51,972 nt of DNA from positions 1-51,972 of the forward strand of contig NZ_LRUJ01000036.1 in assembly GCF_001548475.1 (NCBI RefSeq), read 5' to 3'. Under the pieces are notes generated by a model. It searched no databases and was not told where the DNA came from. It saw only the letters and a program-made list of their open reading frames with translations. The stretch's first letter is position 1. Each line of letters starts with the position of its first letter. Both the position numbers and the translations under genes were made by a program. The DNA is from Bordetella hinzii LMG 13501 (GTDB lineage Bacteria; Pseudomonadota; Gammaproteobacteria; Burkholderiales; Burkholderiaceae_B). Shown here piece after piece: positions 1 to 7,717 of the stretch.

Positions 1-2
1 GC

Positions 3-305
3 TTAGCCATGGCGCACCCCCGCAAACGCTTCGGCCAGGCCCTTAGCAAAGCCTTGGTCGAACGCCAGGGATGCCAGGGCAGCGTCGGAGTCATCCGCCT
101 GCAAGCCGCGGACGAATGCGCAGCGCTCGGTATCGCGGTACTCGCCCATCGTTTTGCGGATCTGGGCGAACCAGGCCCGGCCCGCCGCTAGACCAGCCGC
201 ACAACCCGTTGTATGATTTCCGTCGTGCCCTGCGACCAAGCAAGCACTTTCTCCAGCCCCGTTAAGCGCGCCAACGCTTGCGGGGCTTAGTTTTTGGTTC
301 GTCAT
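3..305 (-). CDS. Small hypothetical protein of the mobile element
   Basis: A 100-residue protein that I do not recognise. It is Ala/Gly rich with the pattern of a helical soluble protein (for example AAGLAAGRAWFAQIRK and DQGFAKGLAEAFAGV), with no signal peptide or membrane segment. Its ATG lies one base beyond the TGA of the AlpA-like gene, and a good ribosome-binding site (AAGGAGAG) sits inside the last codons of that gene, so the two are probably translated from one message. The stop codon is at the very edge of the window, so the gene is complete. Function unknown; element maintenance or excision accessory roles are guesses from position only. Confidence 0.6.
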   Translation of the reverse strand: MTNQKLSPASVGALNGAGESACLVAGHDGNHTTGCAAGLAAGRAWFAQIRKTMGEYRDTERCAFVRGLQADDSDAALASLAFDQGFAKGLAEAFAGVRHG

Positions 306-306
306 A

Positions 307-540
307 TCACTCTCCTTTAGACGTCCGGATACCCCGAGGCCGGGATTCGATCCATGCCAGCACTTGCGCCCGATTCCATACGATCCGACGCTTTCCGATC
401 TGATAGGGCTGCGGAAATCCGTTGTTTTTGATCTCGTTGTAGAGTTGGGTTGCGCTAAGGCTGGTCATCTTCAACACGGTCGGCCGGGCGTCGAACGTGA
501 TCTCAGGGGCCAATTCGGTAGTATCGAGCTGCTCTTCCAT
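307..540 (-). CDS. AlpA-family phage regulator/excisionase
   Basis: A 77-residue MerR-like winged-helix DNA-binding protein. The region LSATQLYNEIKNNGFPQPYQIGKRRIVWNRAQVLAWIESR (residues about 29-68) is the hallmark AlpA fold: helix-turn-helix, the GFPxPxxIGxRxxxW wing and a final helix VxAWIxxR. AlpA proteins of P4-like satellites and cryptic prophages activate the integrase or act as excisionase. The ATG is preceded by TAAGGAG at a good distance. It heads a two-gene unit with the 100-residue protein and is transcribed away from a 110-bp intergenic region full of repeated heptamers, which is a likely place for its own regulation. Confidence 0.85.
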   Translation of the reverse strand: MEEQLDTTELAPEITFDARPTVLKMTSLSATQLYNEIKNNGFPQPYQIGKRRIVWNRAQVLAWIESRPRGIRTSKGE

Positions 541-550
541 GAAAACTCCT

Positions 551-646
551 TAGTGTTCGTAGTTTCGATAGTGTGAAAAACACACTAGGACAAAGTTTCG
601 CACACTCGGGACGCAAAGCAAGTAATATTTGCCACCGTTAACACTA
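551..646. promoter_or_regulatory. Cluster of TAGTGT-type heptamers in a divergent intergenic region
   Basis: Between two divergent genes there are repeated copies of one heptamer in both orientations: TAGTGTT at 551-557, TAGTGTG at 569-575, its perfect inverse CACACTA at 581-587 (five-base A spacer, so a 19-bp palindrome at 569-587), a related GCACACTC at 600-607, and AACACTA at 640-646. The outer pair, 551 and 640, are also perfect inverses of each other. This looks like a multi-site operator controlling both directions. The protein that reads it is unknown; the AlpA-like protein or the 651-1220 product are local candidates. Confidence 0.55.
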
Positions 647-650
647 TTGA

Positions 651-1220
651 GTGCAGATCGTGGCAGAAAAGCCGAAAAGGCCTGTAGGGCGTCCGCGCAA
701 GGCGGCCCCGGACAAGCAGGGACAGTTCAGTATCCGCTTGCCGTTTATGGGAAAGCTGATGCTCGAGTTGCTCGCCAGGGAGCAGAACATGTCCCTGTCG
801 CAGGCCGTGGACTTCGCGGTTAAACGATTGGCAGATACTTACGAGATTGAGGGTAAGTCGATCGCCAGCTTGGCCAGAGAAGCGTACGGTAGGCTTCTAG
901 AAAAAGTGAACCCCGACGTATACGAGGTCGGCCGCAGTACTACGAGCCATCTCATGGTGAGATCAACGAGTGAAAGCGTGTCGCCGATGAACGAGGCCGA
1001 AAAGGCTTTCATGTTCCCGGACCATTTGCGTACCGACGAAGAGCGCTTCTTCGTGAACGTTCTTGAGCTTCTAGGTGATGACGGCACGCGCGCAATGCAG
1101 AGCAAGGAAGACAGCACCGTTTTGTGGAGCGTATGCAAAAACGCCTTTGCGGCGAACATCAGGCCCAACGAGGTAGTCGCCTTTTGGCGTCAAGAGGTGC
1201 ACGGTAGATCAAAGAGCTAG
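651..1220 (+). CDS. Hypothetical protein, possible DNA-binding, of the mobile element
   Basis: A 189-residue protein read from a GTG codon at 651; a second GTG at 660 is an equally plausible start and neither has a clear ribosome-binding site. The N-terminus has a basic GRPRK motif like an AT-hook (residues about 13-17), followed by QFSIRLPFMGKLMLELLAREQNMSLSQAVDFAVKRL, which resembles a ribbon-helix-helix strand plus two helices. The rest (residues 80-189) is mixed helical with no recognised motif. It is divergent from the AlpA-like gene, and its 3' end overlaps the integrase gene tail to tail by 12 bp. A transcriptional regulator of the element is a reasonable inference, not shown. Confidence 0.6.
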   Translation: MQIVAEKPKRPVGRPRKAAPDKQGQFSIRLPFMGKLMLELLAREQNMSLSQAVDFAVKRLADTYEIEGKSIASLAREAYGRLLEKVNPDVYEVGRSTTSHLMVRSTSESVSPMNEAEKAFMFPDHLRTDEERFFVNVLELLGDDGTRAMQSKEDSTVLWSVCKNAFAANIRPNEVVAFWRQEVHGRSKS

Positions 1221-2366
1221 CTGCTCCAGCGCCGTGGCGGCGACAGTTTGCCGTAGCTGACCGTAGTGCTTTTCGATCATGGCCACGCTGGTGCCGCTCA
1301 CCTGAGCCACCGTTAGCAGATCCAGGCCACCCACCACGAGATCAGTGATTACCGAGTGCCGGAGGCTATACGCCGTCGTCTCGGCCGGTAGGCCAGCCGC
1401 GGCTACTGCGTCCTTGATTGGGTGCTTCCAGGCGTCTTTGTTCCACCGGATACCATCAAGACGGGTAAGCAGCGGCGCGCCAGGCGCTTTGCCTTGGGCG
1501 TGCTTCGCCAGAAAGTCGGCAGTGGCGCCGGTGACGTGCAGCTTGCGATCCTTTCCCGCCTTGTCCTGGCCGATCCGTAGCGACTTCAGGCGGTGGTCAT
1601 AATCTCCGGCGTTCAGGCTGGCCAGCGCTCCAGGCCGAAGCGGAAGCATAGACAGACCGCGCAGCAATTCGCCCACATCCGGCGCGGCGTGTTCGATGAA
1701 GGCCCGGCGCTGGTCCCGGTCTAGATACAGTTCGCGTCGACGAGTAGCGCCCTTGATCGGCTTTAGCGCTTCCCGCCATGCAAAGTCGGTCGTCACCTTG
1801 CCCTCAGCGAAGGCAAGATTCAGGGCAGCGCGCAGGGCCGTCAGATCGCGGTTAATCGTGTCTGGGGCGCGTTTTCTCTCCTTACCCTTTACAACCACCG
1901 GAGCGGCCATCAATCCCGTCCTGTAGGCCTTCACGTGATCCCGCGTGAGTTTCGCCAGTTCGACGTCGGCCAGCGGTGTGGCGTCGACCCATCGCTTGAA
2001 TCTCCCGGCTATATCGTTGGCAGGCTTATCTCCCTTCTCGCGGCGCGTGTGGGTCACATAGTCGGCGCAGATATCCTTGACGGTATTGCGTCCAGTGGTG
2101 CCGCCCTTGTCCAGGTGTGCGAACCAAGCTCTGGCCTGCTCAGTGGCGCGGTCAAATCGTTCAAATGCTGGGTACTCGTCCAGTGCGCCCAAGGATTGCG
2201 AAGGTTGCTTGTCGCCGTCCCTGTAGCGAGCCAGCCAGGTGCCCACGCTGTCCGCCGTCATCTTGCGGAAGCCGACATAGCAGCCGGTGGATATCTTGTG
2301 CCAGTAGGGTGCCCGGCGAGGTTTGAGACGGTCGCGGGCAGATACGGAATCGATCTTGGTAGCCAT
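1209..2366 (-). CDS. int: Tyrosine recombinase (phage-type integrase)
   Basis: A 385-residue site-specific recombinase that integrates or excises the element at tRNA-Val. An N-terminal arm-binding part and a core-binding helical region (residues about 85-195) precede the catalytic domain. Catalytic Arg I is in LPLRPGALASL (about R244), the Lys in the KAGKDRK strand, Arg II in YSLRHS (about R336), and the nucleophile Tyr in MIEKHYG (about Y368). Two usually conserved His positions are replaced, Tyr in the box HxxR (YSLR) and Thr in LGH (SGT). I chose the ATG at 2366; the frame is open to a TTG at 2390 inside an 11-bp tandem duplication. It lies about 130 bp from the attachment site and is transcribed into the element. 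Confidence 0.92.
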   Translation of the reverse strand: MATKIDSVSARDRLKPRRAPYWHKISTGCYVGFRKMTADSVGTWLARYRDGDKQPSQSLGALDEYPAFERFDRATEQARAWFAHLDKGGTTGRNTVKDICADYVTHTRREKGDKPANDIAGRFKRWVDATPLADVELAKLTRDHVKAYRTGLMAAPVVVKGKERKRAPDTINRDLTALRAALNLAFAEGKVTTDFAWREALKPIKGATRRRELYLDRDQRRAFIEHAAPDVGELLRGLSMLPLRPGALASLNAGDYDHRLKSLRIGQDKAGKDRKLHVTGATADFLAKHAQGKAPGAPLLTRLDGIRWNKDAWKHPIKDAVAAAGLPAETTAYSLRHSVITDLVVGGLDLLTVAQVSGTSVAMIEKHYGQLRQTVAATALEQLAL

Positions 2367-2381
2367 GGGCGAACTATACCC

Positions 2382-2403
2382 AGTACTCAAAAAGTACTCA
2401 AAA
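2382..2403. repeat. Tandem 11-bp repeat upstream of the integrase
   Basis: AGTACTCAAAA occurs twice with no spacer, at 2382-2392 and 2393-2403, just upstream of the integrase ATG and between it and the attachment site. Direct repeats in this position are commonly integrase arm-type or excisionase sites, but a promoter-proximal operator is equally possible. Confidence 0.6.
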
Positions 2404-2497
2404 TCTTCTGGGATATCCGCGTATCTCTTGGTGCTTAGATTCCCTGTCGTCCCTATGAAATAAGGCTTTCCGGGATCTTCTGGAACATTGAGATTTC

Positions 2498-2545
2498 GCC
2501 TTCACACGGCAGGGGTCACAAGTTCGAAACTTGTACCACCCACCA
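2498..2545 (+). other. attR/attL: 3' fragment of tRNA-Val(CAC)
   Basis: The 48 bases reproduce the 3' part of a tRNA: the lower anticodon stem and loop TTCACAC (anticodon CAC, valine), the anticodon 3' stem GGCAG, the variable loop, a perfect T arm (ACAAG, loop TTCGAAA, CTTGT), the acceptor strand ACCACCC and the encoded ACCA end. The matching 5' acceptor strand (GGGTGGT), D arm and upper anticodon stem are absent upstream, so no complete tRNA is present. It is the duplicated attachment core left by integration of the element to the left. Confidence 0.88.
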
Positions 2546-2555
2546 GACACCTGAG

Positions 2556-2590
2556 AAAGCCCGCTGCCAATCCAGCGGGCTTTTTCTTTT
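2556..2590 (+). terminator. Rho-independent terminator of the original tRNA-Val gene
   Basis: A perfect 11-bp stem, AAAGCCCGCTG at 2556-2566 paired with CAGCGGGCTTT at 2573-2583, has a six-base loop and runs into a T-rich tail to 2590. It begins 11 bases after the tRNA CCA end, as expected for the terminator of the tRNA gene that was the integration target. Confidence 0.88.
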
Positions 2591-2879
2591 TCTGCGGCGA
2601 AATCCCGCCAGCCCCGTCTCGCCAATCCCTTGGCGCCCGGACCACTTTGGTCCAACCCCCTTTTTCGTGTATGGTCGTAGCAGCCCTGCCCGTGCGTGAG
2701 CAGTGCTTGATCTGACGCAAGGCCCGCCGGGGTGTGCGCGCACCGCGCATGCCGGCCGGCGGATAACATGGCGTTGCCGGGCAGCTAGGCAGGCTAGATC
2801 GCAAGCGACGCGGATCCTTACCGCGCGACTTACGGCACCGCGCCGCACCCGAGCATCCGCCGTCTGTCGTGGAGATCGG
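2591..2879. other. Intergenic region before the exporter operon
   Basis: This roughly 290-bp stretch between the tRNA terminator and the membrane-fusion gene has no convincing gene on either strand. It must contain the promoter for the yhiI-rbbA-yhhJ-type operon, but I see no convincing -35/-10 pair or operator palindrome. Confidence 0.4.
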
Positions 2880-3866
2880 ATGAAAAAGTCGCTGGTTTGG
2901 GGATCGGTGGCCGTGCTGCTCGCGCTGGCCGCCGCGGGGGCGATCTGGGTCAACCAGTATCGCGCGCAGGACATGCCGCAAAACATCGGCAGCGCCAATG
3001 GCCGACTGGAAGTCGGCCGCATCGACATCGCCACCAAATATGCCGGACGCCTGCAGGAGCTGCTGGTGCGCGAGGGCGATGGCGTGGCCGGCGGGCAGGT
3101 GCTGGCACGGCTGGACACCACCGAGCTGCGCGCGCAGTTGGCCGCCGCCCAGGCCGCGCAAGGCCGCGCCGACCAGGCAGTGGCCCGTGCCCAGGCCGAA
3201 ACCGAGGCGCGCCAGGCGCGCGAGAAACTGGCGCAGATCGAACTCAAGCAGACCCAGGGGCTACGCAGCGACGCCCTGGTCTCGCATATCGAATTGCAGC
3301 GCCGCCAATTGTCTTTGCAGGGCGAAAGCGCCGGGCTGGCCGCCGCGGGCGCGGCGCTCGGCGAGGCCAAGGCCGCCGGTCTGGAGGCCCAGGCCCAGAT
3401 CGCCCGCGTGAAGAGCGTCATCGACGACATGGACCTGCGCGCGCCGGTGGCCGGCCGGATCGAGTACCGGGTGGTCGAGGTCGGGGCGGTCCTGCCGGCC
3501 GGCGGACGGGTGCTGACGCTGCTGAACACTTCCGATATCTATATGACGGTCTTCTGGCCGGCGCGGGTGGCTGGCCGCCTGCGGGTGGGGCAGGAGGCCA
3601 GGATCGTGCTCGACGGCGTGCCCGGGGCCGTGTTCCCGGCCAAGGTGGGCTTCGTGGCGGCCGAGGCCCAGTTCACGCCCAAATATGTCGAAACGGTCAA
3701 CGAGCGCGACAAACTCATGTACCGCGTCAAGCTGCAAGTGCCCGTGGACCTCGCCAATCGCTATGCCACGCTGCTCAAGGGCGGCATGACGGGCAATGGC
3801 TATGTCAATCTGCAGGCCGATGCGGCCTGGCCCGCCGAGCTGGACATCTCGCTGCCCAAGGAGTGA
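2880..3866 (+). CDS. yhiI: HlyD-family periplasmic adaptor of RbbA-type exporter
   Basis: A 328-residue membrane-fusion protein linking the inner-membrane ABC exporter to the outer-membrane channel. Residues about 7-25 form an N-terminal membrane anchor (VWGSVAVLLALAAAGAIWV). A split lipoyl-like domain follows (GRLEVGRIDIATKYAGRLQELLVREGDGV and later DDMDLRAPVAGRIEYRVVEVGAVLPAGGRVLTLL), with a long Ala/Gln-rich coiled-coil hairpin at residues about 80-175 and a beta-barrel region behind. The ATG at 2880 is preceded by GGAGATCG and gives the usual short cytoplasmic tail; the frame is open upstream but without family-like sequence. The next gene starts 3 bp after its stop. Order and content match E. 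coli yhiI-rbbA-yhhJ. Confidence 0.9.
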   Translation: MKKSLVWGSVAVLLALAAAGAIWVNQYRAQDMPQNIGSANGRLEVGRIDIATKYAGRLQELLVREGDGVAGGQVLARLDTTELRAQLAAAQAAQGRADQAVARAQAETEARQAREKLAQIELKQTQGLRSDALVSHIELQRRQLSLQGESAGLAAAGAALGEAKAAGLEAQAQIARVKSVIDDMDLRAPVAGRIEYRVVEVGAVLPAGGRVLTLLNTSDIYMTVFWPARVAGRLRVGQEARIVLDGVPGAVFPAKVGFVAAEAQFTPKYVETVNERDKLMYRVKLQVPVDLANRYATLLKGGMTGNGYVNLQADAAWPAELDISLPKE

Positions 3867-3869
3867 GCG

Positions 3870-6584
3870 ATGGACGCCATCGTCCTGGAGCAGGTCTCGC
3901 ATCGGTACGGCGCCGTGTGGGCGCTGCGCGATGTGTCGCTGGCATTGCCCATGGGCAAGACCATAGGCCTGATCGGCCCGGATGGGGTGGGCAAATCCAC
4001 CTTGCTGTCCCTGGTCGCCGGGGTCAAGCGCCTGCAATCGGGCCAGGTCCGGGTGCTGGGCGGCGATATCGCGCGCCGCGGTTTCCGCAATGAACTCGCC
4101 TCGCGGCTGGCCTTCATGCCGCAAGGGCTGGGACGCAACCTCTACCCCACGCTCTCGGTCTACGAGAACGTGGACTTCTTCGCCCGACTTTATGGCCTGG
4201 ATCCGGCGGCGCGCGGCAGCCGCATCGAGCGGCTGCTGCGCGCCACCGGCCTTGCGCCTTTCCCGGACCGCCCGGCCGGCAAGCTGTCCGGCGGCATGAA
4301 GCAAAAGCTCAGCCTGTGCTGCGCCCTGGTCCACAACCCCGAGCTGCTCATCCTGGACGAGCCGACCACCGGGGTGGACCCGCTGTCGCGCCGCCAGTTC
4401 TGGGCCCTGGTCGACGCCTTGCGCGCCGAGCTGCCCGGCATGACCGTGGTGGTGGCCACGGCCTATATGGAAGAGGCGCAGCGCTTCGAGCACCTGGTGG
4501 CGCTGGATGCCGGCAACGTGCTGGTGAGCGATGCCACCGATGCGGTCATGCGGCGCGCCGGCGCGCAGACCCTGGAGCAGGCTTACATCAGCCTCTTGCC
4601 GCAGGACCAGGCGGACGCGCCCCTGGACATCACGCCCTTTGAACCCCGGCCCGGGCCGCCCGCGATCGAGGCCTCCGGGCTGACGCGCAAATTCGGCAGT
4701 TTCGTGGCCGTGGACCGGGTGAGTTTCCGCATCGAGCGCGGCGAGATCTTCGGCTTCCTGGGCTCCAACGGCTGCGGCAAGACCACCACCATGAAAATGC
4801 TCACCGGGCTGCTGGATGTCTCCAGCGGCACGGCGAAGCTGCTCGGCCAGCCGGTCAATGCCGGCGACATGGCGACCCGCATGAAGGTCGGCTATATGTC
4901 GCAGTCCTTCTCGCTCTATGAAGAGCTGACCGTGCACAAGAACCTGGAGCTGCATGCGCGCCTGTACCGCATGGAAGGCGAGGCGGCGCGCCAGGCGGTG
5001 GCGCGCGCGCTGGACGAGTTCGAGCTGCGCGACGTGGCCGGCATCCATCCGGCCAGCCTGCCGCTGGGCATGCGCCAGCGCCTGCAACTGGCCGCGGCCT
5101 GCCTGCACAGCCCGGAAGTCCTCATCCTGGACGAGCCCACCTCGGGCGTGGACCCGGCCGCGCGCGATATGTTCTGGCGCCACTTGCTGCGCCTGTCGCG
5201 CCAGGAGCGCGTGACGATCTTCGTGTCCACCCACTTCATGAACGAAGCGCAGCGCTGCGACCGCATCTCCTTCATGCACCGCGGCCGCGTGCTGGCCGTG
5301 GGCACGCCCGACGCCCTCACCGAAAGCCAGCACGCCGCCACCCTCGAAGATGCTTTCGTGGCCTATCTCGAACAGGCCGACCCCGAGCAGACGGTGGAAC
5401 AGGCCGGGCAGGGCGCCGCCGATCTGGCCGGCACCGCGCCGCCGGCTGCCGGTGGCCTGGCCGCCTGGTGGCGCCGGACCTGGGCCTTCGCGCAACGCGA
5501 GTCACTGGAATTGCGGCGCGACCGCATGCGCCTGGCTTTCGCGCTGCTCGGACCCATCGTGCTCTTGTGCATTGCCGCCTGGAGCGTGTCCTTCGACGTC
5601 GAGAACGTGCGCTATGCAGTCCTGGACCGCGACCAGAGCCTGGAGAGCCGCCGCCTGCTCGAACACTTCTCCGGTTCGCGCTATTTCCGCGAGGACGCGC
5701 CCCTGGCCAGCGACGCGGAGATCACCGAGCGCCTGCGCGGCACCCCCGCCAAGCTCATCATCGACATTCCTCCCGGCTATGGCCGCGACCTGCTGGCCGG
5801 CCGCGGCCCCCAGGTCGGTTTCTATATCGACGGCGCCCAGCCTTTCACGGCCGAGAACGTGCGCGGCTATGCGACCGGCATCATGCTGGAATACACGGCC
5901 GGGCTCATGGCGGCCAGCCCCCTGGGCGGATTGGCCTTGCCCGCCCGCGTGGAGTCGCGCTTCGCCTACAACCAGGAATTCCGCAGCATCTACGCCATCA
6001 CACCGGGGATCCTGATGTTGGCGATGATCCTTATCCCCACCATGTTGACGGCCCTGGGCGTGGTGCGCGAAAAGGAGATGGGCTCGATCACCAATCTCTA
6101 CGCTTCGCCGGCCTCGGTCGGGCAGTATCTGCTGGGCAAGCAGATGCCCTATGTCGCGCTGGCCATGCTGAGTTACCTCACCCAGGTGTTTTTGTGCATC
6201 GTGCTGCTGAGGGTGCCCTTGCGCGGCTCGTTTCTCGGTCTCTCGCTGGGCGCGCTGCTCTTCGTGCTGGCCGCCACGGCCCTGGGGCTGCTCATGTCCA
6301 CCTTCGTGCGTTCGCAGGTGGCCGCCATCTTCGGCACGGCCATCCTCTGTCTCATCCCCTCGGTCAATTTCTCCGGCCTGCTCTATCCCGTCTCCACGCT
6401 GACGGGCAGCAGTTATTGGGTGGGCGTGGGCTTCCCCTCGTCGTGGTTCCAGCTCATCAGCCTGGGCGGTTTCACCAAGGGGTTGGACTGGCGCGGCTTC
6501 CTGTCCATGTACGCGGCCCTGGCGGCATTCGCCCTGGCCTATATCGGCGCGGCGCGCCTGCTGTTGCGCAAGCAGGAGGCCTGA
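3870..6584 (+). CDS. rbbA: RbbA-type ABC exporter: two ATPase domains fused to a permease
   Basis: A 904-residue fusion with the architecture and length of E. coli RbbA/YhiH (about 911). ATPase domain 1 (residues 1-230) has Walker A GPDGVGKST (36-44), signature LSGGMKQKL and Walker B LLILDEPTTGVDP. Domain 2 (about 268-510) has Walker A GSNGCGKTTT and Walker B VLILDEPTSGVDP, but a degenerate signature, LPLGMRQRL. A C-terminal ABC-2 permease part (about 545-904) has one N-terminal helix, a large periplasmic loop and five or six clustered helices. It is the motor of the exporter with the flanking adaptor, second permease and outer-membrane factor. The E. coli protein was described as ribosome-associated; the context here argues for efflux. 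Substrate unknown. Confidence 0.92.
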   Translation: MDAIVLEQVSHRYGAVWALRDVSLALPMGKTIGLIGPDGVGKSTLLSLVAGVKRLQSGQVRVLGGDIARRGFRNELASRLAFMPQGLGRNLYPTLSVYENVDFFARLYGLDPAARGSRIERLLRATGLAPFPDRPAGKLSGGMKQKLSLCCALVHNPELLILDEPTTGVDPLSRRQFWALVDALRAELPGMTVVVATAYMEEAQRFEHLVALDAGNVLVSDATDAVMRRAGAQTLEQAYISLLPQDQADAPLDITPFEPRPGPPAIEASGLTRKFGSFVAVDRVSFRIERGEIFGFLGSNGCGKTTTMKMLTGLLDVSSGTAKLLGQPVNAGDMATRMKVGYMSQSFSLYEELTVHKNLELHARLYRMEGEAARQAVARALDEFELRDVAGIHPASLPLGMRQRLQLAAACLHSPEVLILDEPTSGVDPAARDMFWRHLLRLSRQERVTIFVSTHFMNEAQRCDRISFMHRGRVLAVGTPDALTESQHAATLEDAFVAYLEQADPEQTVEQAGQGAADLAGTAPPAAGGLAAWWRRTWAFAQRESLELRRDRMRLAFALLGPIVLLCIAAWSVSFDVENVRYAVLDRDQSLESRRLLEHFSGSRYFREDAPLASDAEITERLRGTPAKLIIDIPPGYGRDLLAGRGPQVGFYIDGAQPFTAENVRGYATGIMLEYTAGLMAASPLGGLALPARVESRFAYNQEFRSIYAITPGILMLAMILIPTMLTALGVVREKEMGSITNLYASPASVGQYLLGKQMPYVALAMLSYLTQVFLCIVLLRVPLRGSFLGLSLGALLFVLAATALGLLMSTFVRSQVAAIFGTAILCLIPSVNFSGLLYPVSTLTGSSYWVGVGFPSSWFQLISLGGFTKGLDWRGFLSMYAALAAFALAYIGAARLLLRKQEA

Positions 6585-6585
6585 G

Positions 6586-7713
6586 ATGACGCAATGGCTG
6601 CGCAATGTGATGCGTCTGTGCGGCAAGGAATTCCATAGCCTGGCCGGCGACTACACCTTGATGCTGCTCATCGTGTTCGCCTTCTCGGCGGCTATTTATT
6701 CCGTCGCCAGCGGCGTGAAAGCCGAGGTGGCCAATGCCTCGGTGGCCGTGCTGGACGGCGACCGCTCCAATCTGTCCTTCCGCCTGCGCGACGCCATCCT
6801 GCCGCCGTATTTCAAGCCGCCGCAAGCCATCACCCGCGATGAGGTGGACGAGGCCCTGGACCGCGGCCGCTATATCTTCGTGATCGAGATCCCGCCCAAT
6901 TTCGAGCGTGACGTGCTGGCGCGCCGCCAACCGGCCGTGCAGGTCCTGGTGGACGCCACCGCGATGACCCAGGCCGGCCTGGGCGTGACCTACCTGAACG
7001 AAATCATCGCGCGCGAGGTACTGGCTTTCCTCAATGCGCAAGGCATCGAGGCCCAGTTGCCGGTCGTGCCGGTCACGCGCCAGCTCTTCAATCCCAATGC
7101 GCAGTCGTCGTGGTACACGGCGGTGATGCAGATCGTGACCAATGTCACCGTGCTGGCCATCATCCTGGTCGGGGCGGCCGTCATCCGCGAGCGCGAGCAC
7201 GGCACCATCGAGCACTTGCTGGTCATGCCGGTGCGCGCCAGCGAAATCGCCATGGCAAAGATTCTTTCCAACGGCGCCGTGATCCTGCTTGCCGCCATGC
7301 TGTCGCTGCGCTGGGTCGTGCATGCCGGCCTGGGTATCCCCCTGCACGGATCCCAACTGCTCTTCATGGCCGGCCTGGCGCTCTATCTCTTCTCGGTGAC
7401 GGCCCTCGGCATGTACCTGGCCACCTTGGCGCCGACCATGCCGCAGTTCGGCTTGCTGGCCGTGCCCGTCTATGTGGTGGCGTATCTGTTGTCCGGCGCG
7501 GCCACGCCCGTCGAAAGCATGCCGCCGCTGATGCAAAGTCTCGTGCCCATTCTTCCGACCACGCAGTTCGTCATGCTGACCCAGGCCATCCTGTACCGGG
7601 GCGCGGGCTTTGCCGTCGTCTGGCCGCAATTCCTGGCCATCGCCGTGTGCGGGGCGCTTTTTCTTGGACTGGCGCTGCATCGTTTCCGTTCCATGCTGGC
7701 GCAGCAGGGATAG
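6586..7713 (+). CDS. yhhJ: ABC-2 type permease of the RbbA exporter
   Basis: A 375-residue inner-membrane protein of the DrrB/YhhJ family. An N-terminal transmembrane helix (residues about 24-43) is followed by a periplasmic domain (about 45-175) and a C-terminal block of five helices containing IIREREHGTIEHLLVMPVRASEI, the amphipathic coupling segment typical of ABC-2 permeases. It starts 1 bp after the rbbA stop. It is likely to pair with the permease half of RbbA to form the transport pore. The homologous C-terminal half of RbbA has the parallel segment VVREKEMGSITNLYASPAS, showing that the two are paralogous. Confidence 0.9.
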   Translation: MTQWLRNVMRLCGKEFHSLAGDYTLMLLIVFAFSAAIYSVASGVKAEVANASVAVLDGDRSNLSFRLRDAILPPYFKPPQAITRDEVDEALDRGRYIFVIEIPPNFERDVLARRQPAVQVLVDATAMTQAGLGVTYLNEIIAREVLAFLNAQGIEAQLPVVPVTRQLFNPNAQSSWYTAVMQIVTNVTVLAIILVGAAVIREREHGTIEHLLVMPVRASEIAMAKILSNGAVILLAAMLSLRWVVHAGLGIPLHGSQLLFMAGLALYLFSVTALGMYLATLAPTMPQFGLLAVPVYVVAYLLSGAATPVESMPPLMQSLVPILPTTQFVMLTQAILYRGAGFAVVWPQFLAIAVCGALFLGLALHRFRSMLAQQG

Positions 7714-7717
7714 CCTC

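Larger units (their letters stand above)
1..2545. mobile_element. End of an integrative element inserted in tRNA-Val(CAC)
   Basis: The stretch contains a tyrosine recombinase, an AlpA-like excisionase/regulator and small orphan genes. It stops exactly at a truncated 3' copy of a tRNA-Val gene. This is the usual arrangement of an integrated island, satellite or prophage: the element carries a copy of the tRNA 3' end, so one junction holds an intact tRNA and the other a 3' fragment. The body of the element and the intact tRNA should therefore lie to the left, outside the window. The element type (P4-like satellite, ICE, prophage remnant) cannot be decided from what is visible. Confidence 0.8.

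Noticed and set aside
2391-2545. A complete tRNA-Val gene
   Set aside because: The 5' acceptor strand, D arm and upper anticodon stem are missing, so only the 3' fragment of an attachment site is present.
3261-5495. A 744-codon open frame on the minus strand opposite the exporter genes
   Set aside because: It lies opposite clearly conserved HlyD and ABC ATPase motifs; its product is a low-complexity Arg/Gly/Gln/His mix typical of antisense frames in high-GC DNA.
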